Below, one piece after another: positions 58,770-64,000 of a stretch of 64,000 nt of DNA (its first letter is position 1; each line of letters starts with the position of its first letter). The position numbers were made by a program, and so were the translations under genes. The stretch comes from Mesocentrotus franciscanus. Lineage: Eukaryota; Echinodermata; Echinoidea; Camarodonta; Strongylocentrotidae. The stretch covers positions 26,657,827 to 26,721,826 of the forward strand of contig CP137685.1 in the NCBI GenBank assembly GCA_037976565.1, read 5' to 3'. The notes under the pieces were generated by a model, which was not told the DNA's origin, did no database searches, and saw only the letters and a program-made list of their open reading frames with translations.

Positions 58770-59517
58770 TTAAAAAATAACACAAAGTAAAATAGAATAA
58801 CGAAACATTACAAATAAATAAATAAATGAATGAATGAAATAATACTGCAGCCACATTAGTAGTAAGCAAAGAAACACAAGAAGAGTTAGTGTAGATTATA
58901 TTATCAAAATGTATTTTGGGCGATGCCCCCTCCCTTGTAATGCAAATCAGGGCCATCGTGGATGTCGGTAGTATATATTAGTATATTTATCCATGTCCTT
59001 ACCAAAAAGTATATTGATCAAAGAGAGTTGAAATGTATTGCCCCTCCTGAGACTAAGGTCTGGATACACCACCGTGCGGAAGAAGGGGCCCAGATGGATC
59101 GAGCACCACACAACTTTAACAAACGGATTTATGGTTCCATGGTTGATTGGTACAATATTATATTTGTTTTACTTAATTATTAAAACAATAAAAAGCATGA
59201 TATATATAATTTAAAATATTAAGTATATATACCCATATGTGATTAAAGAAAAATGGAAACTACTTAAAGTTTGCTAAAAACCTGTACTCAGATTTACCCA
59301 GCTTTGCCAGCAAATACACAATGTTAATATGACGTTCACGAAACGTCCCAATAACATTTCAAGGTTCATAGAACGTCACTGCACTTCTCGAAAACGTCCT
59401 GTGTTCCTCGCATGGGTATAGGTACCCACGGGCAAAGGCACTCAGATCACTTTCTGTACCCCTTGTTTGGTATCATTCCTCTTGAGATTGATGGAATCGT
59501 TCTACATTTGTCTCCCT

Positions 59518-59632
59518 CCACCCAGGTGTAGTAAATGGGTACTTGGTAGGATTCTGCTTTTTTAAAGAAGTGTTTTTAGTGCCTTAGGGCATCAAAGCTA
59601 AATTCAGGGTAATACATTTAGTAGTTCTTCGT
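59518..59632 (+). mobile_element. SINE body fragment
   Basis: CACCCAGGTGTAGTAAATGG, GTACTTGGTAGGATT and a GGGTAATAC end match the tRNA-Ser-type SINE body. Head and tail are missing. Confidence 0.6.
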
Positions 59633-59687
59633 AGGCATATTAATCATTTATATGTGGGCTGTAAAACTGTATCTATGAACATTTTTA

Positions 59688-59752
59688 TTATTATTATCAA
59701 CATCATCATCATCATCAACATCAACTTCATCGCCATCATCACCATCCTCCCT

Positions 59753-59788
<36 letters not shown>

Positions 59789-59796
59789 GCCATCAT
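59688..59796. repeat. (CAT)n microsatellite
   Basis: CATCAT runs with AAC and GCC variants. Confidence 0.93.
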
Positions 59797-60957
59797 CATA
59801 TAAAAACAACGCAGTTATGGATACCCTTCAAAGTTGCTAAAATATCACTATTATTGTTATCATCTTCATAATTTACTTTTCATCATTTTCATTATTTATT
59901 GATCCCGGTATGAAATACGATACATTGCACATGAACAAATTCATTTCAAAATGAGGCGACATTAGAAACTGGGCCATTCGTCTGCATTGGACAAAAAATT
60001 TGCTTAAAAATACGTAGACTTCAATTTCGCTAGACTACGCGTACATTCAAAGCTATGTTATTTTGCAATTTCGGCTGTGTTTGTGTTTCATTTGCAAGGG
60101 GGCAAAACGCAGTTGGAAAAAGCCAAGTACCATCGGTACAAGATATATCATTCAATTTTAGTTTCCCGCAAATGCACAAGATAGGACTACATCTAGATTT
60201 AATCAATGCATGCTTTTGTGCAAAGGTATACGTACAGGAATTGAAACGTTCCGATTGAGAAAATGAGAAAAACAAATAAAGAAGCGTTGTATTCAACACA
60301 CACCAAAGAAATATGGAGACACTATGTGGCATATACAGAAATAGATGGATAGATAGAAATAGGTTTGTATAAACTTTGATCTAATGTTATGATGGATTGC
60401 TTGTGAAAAGTCTCCGCTCATGTCGAGTACGTCCATGTGGAGCTTTCTTTCTGATTCTGATACGTTTTCTCAATTGTATTTCAAATCACAGATGTTATAA
60501 TGTATGGATGCACCCTGTCACTCATCGGAATGTAAGCATCACACACTACCCAGTGGCGGGTCTACGGGGGGGGTTAGGTTTAACCCCTTGGGCTGCCAAG
60601 TGAAAATGTGATGTGCATAGAAAAACGCCATCATGTGTCCAGACCCACACAGTATCCGCATCGACATTGGATCAAACCCCCCAGCGGCGGATCCCCGGGC
60701 CCCCTCCCCTAGAAAAAACAGGTAAAAACACCCTTTTTGTAAAAAAAAAAAAGAAGATGGGCCCCCTCCCCTGGCGCTCAAGGGGGGGTGGTTAAAAATT
60801 CAATTTTCGGAGGCAAAAAAAATTGTGCTTACCCTCCCCCAAATATATCAATTAGTAGGCGGTTTCCCGACTTTCCCGGCAAAATTTGTATCATCACGTA
60901 AAGGGCACCTTCTCTAGACTATAATGTTCAAAGTTACAATTGATCAGGTATCTAAGT

Positions 60958-60958
<1 letters not shown>
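59797..60958. other. Intergenic stretch with hAT-like end fragments
   Basis: Phrases CAGTGGCGGGTCTACGGGGG (60551) and CAGCGGCGGATCCCCGGGCC (60682) resemble one end of hAT-type elements, but I find no matching opposite ends or target duplications. Confidence 0.35.
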
Positions 60959-61009
<51 letters not shown>

Positions 61010-61018
61010 ACTCTCTCT
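60959..61018. repeat. (TC)n microsatellite
   Basis: Nearly pure TC run. Confidence 0.95.
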
Positions 61019-61539
61019 ATAATAGTCTTGTGAAGCCTGTCATATTATTGTCTCCGATGTCAAACTGGTATGTCCAATATTAAAATTGTTTCCCTTTTCA
61101 AACCGAAAAAAGGCAAATAATTTTGTTAATCACATGAAACATAATGGATCCAATATGATGCTTTGTAAAATATAACCGAAAATTCGTCATCTGTCAGATT
61201 AGATTTCTATCCCAGTGAGAAAGTATCAACAAAATCCATGGCATAACTGCAATATTTTGGTATTGTAAATTAATTATTTAGGGAAATTTATAAATTTATT
61301 GTACAGGTAATGTGCTATCAATTCACTGGAGGGAGGGAGGAGAGAAAGAGATATACACAAATATGTTCATATACGCATTATGTCAAGGCATTTTACGCCG
61401 TCCATGAATCGCGCAAGTCATTATGAAATAATTATCTTCTTTCTGCTTATCATCGGTCCTTCTTAAACACTTTATGTTTACAAGGTTAAATACCTTTTTC
61501 ATTCATCCACCGTGTTATCACCTTCTAACTGTCTTCTAC

Positions 61540-61615
61540 CCCTCCCTCCCCAAGTCCCTCCCTCCTTAGTCCCTCCCTCCCTCCCTCCCTCCCTTCCTCC
61601 CGCTCTCGCGCGCGT

Positions 61616-61662
<47 letters not shown>
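61540..61662. repeat. (CCCT)n followed by (TC)n microsatellite
   Basis: CCCTCCCT repeats are followed by a pure TC tract (about 61617-61661). Confidence 0.93.
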
Positions 61663-61664
<2 letters not shown>

Positions 61665-62978
61665 AACAATTTGTAAATGTCAAACGCTAATTTTGTTTCA
61701 ACCCAATTAGCACCAAACACTAATTATTCATGCAAGACTTGCCTTTTTGTTGTCAGGCTGAGGAGGCAAGAATGAAATAAACAACTTTATATCAAACGGA
61801 CCTTGAGAAAAAAAGGGGAAAAAAGAGGAAAAATAGAGAAAATAAAAACAAACAGAGACGGTGACGTAGGTACAAACGTAATGTAATCTCCCTCTGCTTC
61901 ACCAAGAAAGCTATTTATGGGACTATGGGGAAGAAGGCGTCGTCATTGCTATACTAAATAGACAAGTACTGCAAGTAGACTCGATATATTCTTCTCGAAT
62001 TGATTTATACAAGTTGCCATGTGGAATGAAAGCGAATCGAGTGAATGAACTGATTATGTTTATTCTCAATGGGTTTTATGGGATTACCCGGGTAAGCCTA
62101 GGATATAGTTGGTCATAGAGGAAAAGATTGATCGACGAGCTAATCTAAGTAATGTCACATATTCGAACAATACGTTTCAACTACGAATGAATTATAAAGA
62201 AATTCAGAAAGATTACATATGGAATTTGAAAATATTAAAGTATTCCAGATTGTAGTATTTGAATGTCATATATCTATAAAAAAAAAAATTAAAAGTAGTA
62301 TCGAAATTGCTCGGTGATGTGATCTTTCTAGTTGAAGAAAGGTCCTGTCAGCTGTAAATCGTTGTGACGTCAAACCAGTCACACAACCTGCCACGGGCTG
62401 GGAGCCGATTTAGCTCGTTCTCCGGCTGGAAGACTTCAATCGATCTAATATGACGATTCGAGGCTTTGGTGAGAACTAGCTTATATTTATTATTAAAATA
62501 AGAGTTTTTATCTTAATCATGTTTGTATATCGTGCCAAAATGATTTCAAAACATAGTCGGAGGTAGTCGAAATCGTACGTAGTCTGATTTCAAGGTATGT
62601 GATGGCCGCGAAGCCTGTATACCTTACACTACATACGATCCGACTGCGACCCGATTTTGAAAGAATAATGCAATCATTTCTGAACAGGAGACATAGAAAT
62701 AAAATGAAATATTAACCCTTGCTGTACGTGCTGAAAGAGGCTATGAATCGTCATTTGATTACTATTACAGAGATTGTAGGGTATTGTAAGAATTTCGGTT
62801 TCAGGCCCAATCGGCTGAGTTCGGCTTTCCATCGTGGACAGCCGTACGACAATAGTTTACCCCATGAATAAGCTGGCGAAGCTAATTGTGATGGTGATGA
62901 ATATAGTGGAAGTAGAGATTCAAGTAAACAAATAAATCCAATAAGAGAGGTATAAAGCTCTGTGTTTATTCACATGTC
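61663..62978. other. Intergenic stretch, no supported gene
   Basis: Loose inverted similarity exists between 62555-62590 and 62620-62660 (GTCGGAG.., ..CGATCCGAC), possibly a decayed foldback. No gene features. Confidence 0.35.
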
Positions 62979-63254
62979 GGGGGTGTTTTACAAAGACTAA
63001 GATCGACTTTAAGTTGGACTTAACTATGGCAGGCCGTTCGTGCCACTGTTTGCTCTCACCATTTACTGACATTGGTCTCTCAAGGGACGTACAAATCATG
63101 GTCACAAATCTACATAATTTGTTTTATAATTCATTATTGAAGGAAAAAATATTATCTAAAGATCAGAATGGTGAGAGCAAACAGTGGCATGAATGGCCTG
63201 TCATAGTTAAGTCCAACCTAAAGTCGATCTTAGTCTTTGTGAGACACTCCCCAG
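62979..63254. mobile_element. Long-TIR foldback element, copy 2
   Basis: Same ends as 37655-37948 (CAAAGACTAAGATCGACTTT, GGACTTAACTATGGCAGGCC), with the interior in the opposite direction. Frames 62920-63105 and 63014-63364 lie over it. Confidence 0.85.
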
Positions 63255-63599
63255 GACGCCTAGCTTCGGACAACCATGCACCGCTGACTACTGCTCCCGG
63301 ACGACTACAGCCACTCACGAACGACTACATCTTTACGAAAACTAGTCTACCCATGAGCGATTAGGAAGAGTGGCCGGCCGGGGATAGTTAATATTGTACC
63401 TTGTAAGCGAAGGGTTGATTTTTGTACAATATGATGAATTTGCTTTATTTTTATGTTTAGTTGCTGATTCGAAATACAAGAGGGCAGGGCACGTGATGAG
63501 GTACGAACAACATCAGCAGGCGGAACGGAGTGTTATTAAATGGAAAATGACAGACGGTGTATCAAAAGATGGAAGAAAGAATGATATAGAATGAAAGAA

Positions 63600-63648
63600 G
63601 AAGAGAGGGAGAAGAAAGAAGGAGAGGAGAGAGAGAGAGTGGGTGGAG

Positions 63649-63687
<39 letters not shown>

Positions 63688-63780
63688 AAGAGAGAAAGAG
63701 AGATAGGGGAGAGGGAGAGAGGGAGGAGTAATAGAGAAATAGAGAAAGAGAGAGAGAGAGAAGAAAAAACGCAAGGGAGG
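63600..63780. repeat. (GA)n microsatellite
   Basis: GAGAGA tracts with GGGA and GAAA interruptions. Ser/Leu-rich minus-strand frames over it are artefacts. Confidence 0.95.
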
Positions 63781-64000
63781 GAGAACTGGGTTGATAAAGG
63801 GAAAGAGAGAGGAAATAGGGAGAGAAAGATAGACTGAAAGGGGGACAGAAAGAGATGGGGAGAACTTTGTGACATTTCAGCAATACCGATTTCCCCCTTG
63901 CTCAAAATCTTGTACGACAACAGACGATTTTGTTCTGTAAATCATACCCGATGACGCGCGAAATGTGCACACATTGATCAGGTGATCAAACATGGAAACA

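Noticed and set aside
63513..63920. Minus-strand Ser/Leu-rich frames
   Set aside because: Antisense of a GA microsatellite.

Overview
The window looks like nuclear DNA of a marine deuterostome invertebrate, most likely an echinoderm and possibly a sea urchin. This placement is an inference from overall character, not proven. It is AT-rich, full of microsatellites (TC, CA, CAT, GAA, AT), tRNA-derived SINEs and short terminal-inverted-repeat (TIR) elements, and its one recognisable gene has short exons, GT-AG introns and no prokaryotic signals.

The one complete gene is a secreted neutral ceramidase on the + strand (10356-30892). I resolved 19 coding exons whose splice phases all agree. They join into a 2,094-nt reading frame for 697 residues, with an N-terminal signal peptide, the nucleophile motif and all expected zinc-ligand motifs. 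Its introns have collected mobile DNA: a three-level nested transposon set in intron 2, a partial exon-4 duplication in intron 4, SINEs in introns 8 and 9, and TIR elements in introns 3, 5, 6, 9, 11 and 12.

Left of it (about 551-1079, - strand) is one exon that seems to encode the membrane anchor and stem of a Golgi-type type II membrane protein. The rest of that gene is not recognisable here.

From about 31 kb to 64 kb I can support no protein-coding gene. This part holds SINEs, paired MITE-like TIR elements and long microsatellites. Notable elements are a hAT-like element with a perfect 8-bp target duplication and an internal minisatellite (35409-37018), several element families flanked by TTAA, a C-rich TIR family with 8-bp duplications (copies at 3.2 and 43.9 kb), a long-TIR foldback family (37.7 and 63.0 kb), and two neighbouring elements with TAAGGCC ends (53.6-55.4 kb).

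I found no new multi-gene system. The most useful observations are the completeness of the ceramidase, the partial copies of its exons in non-coding positions, and nested insertions that give a relative order of transposition.
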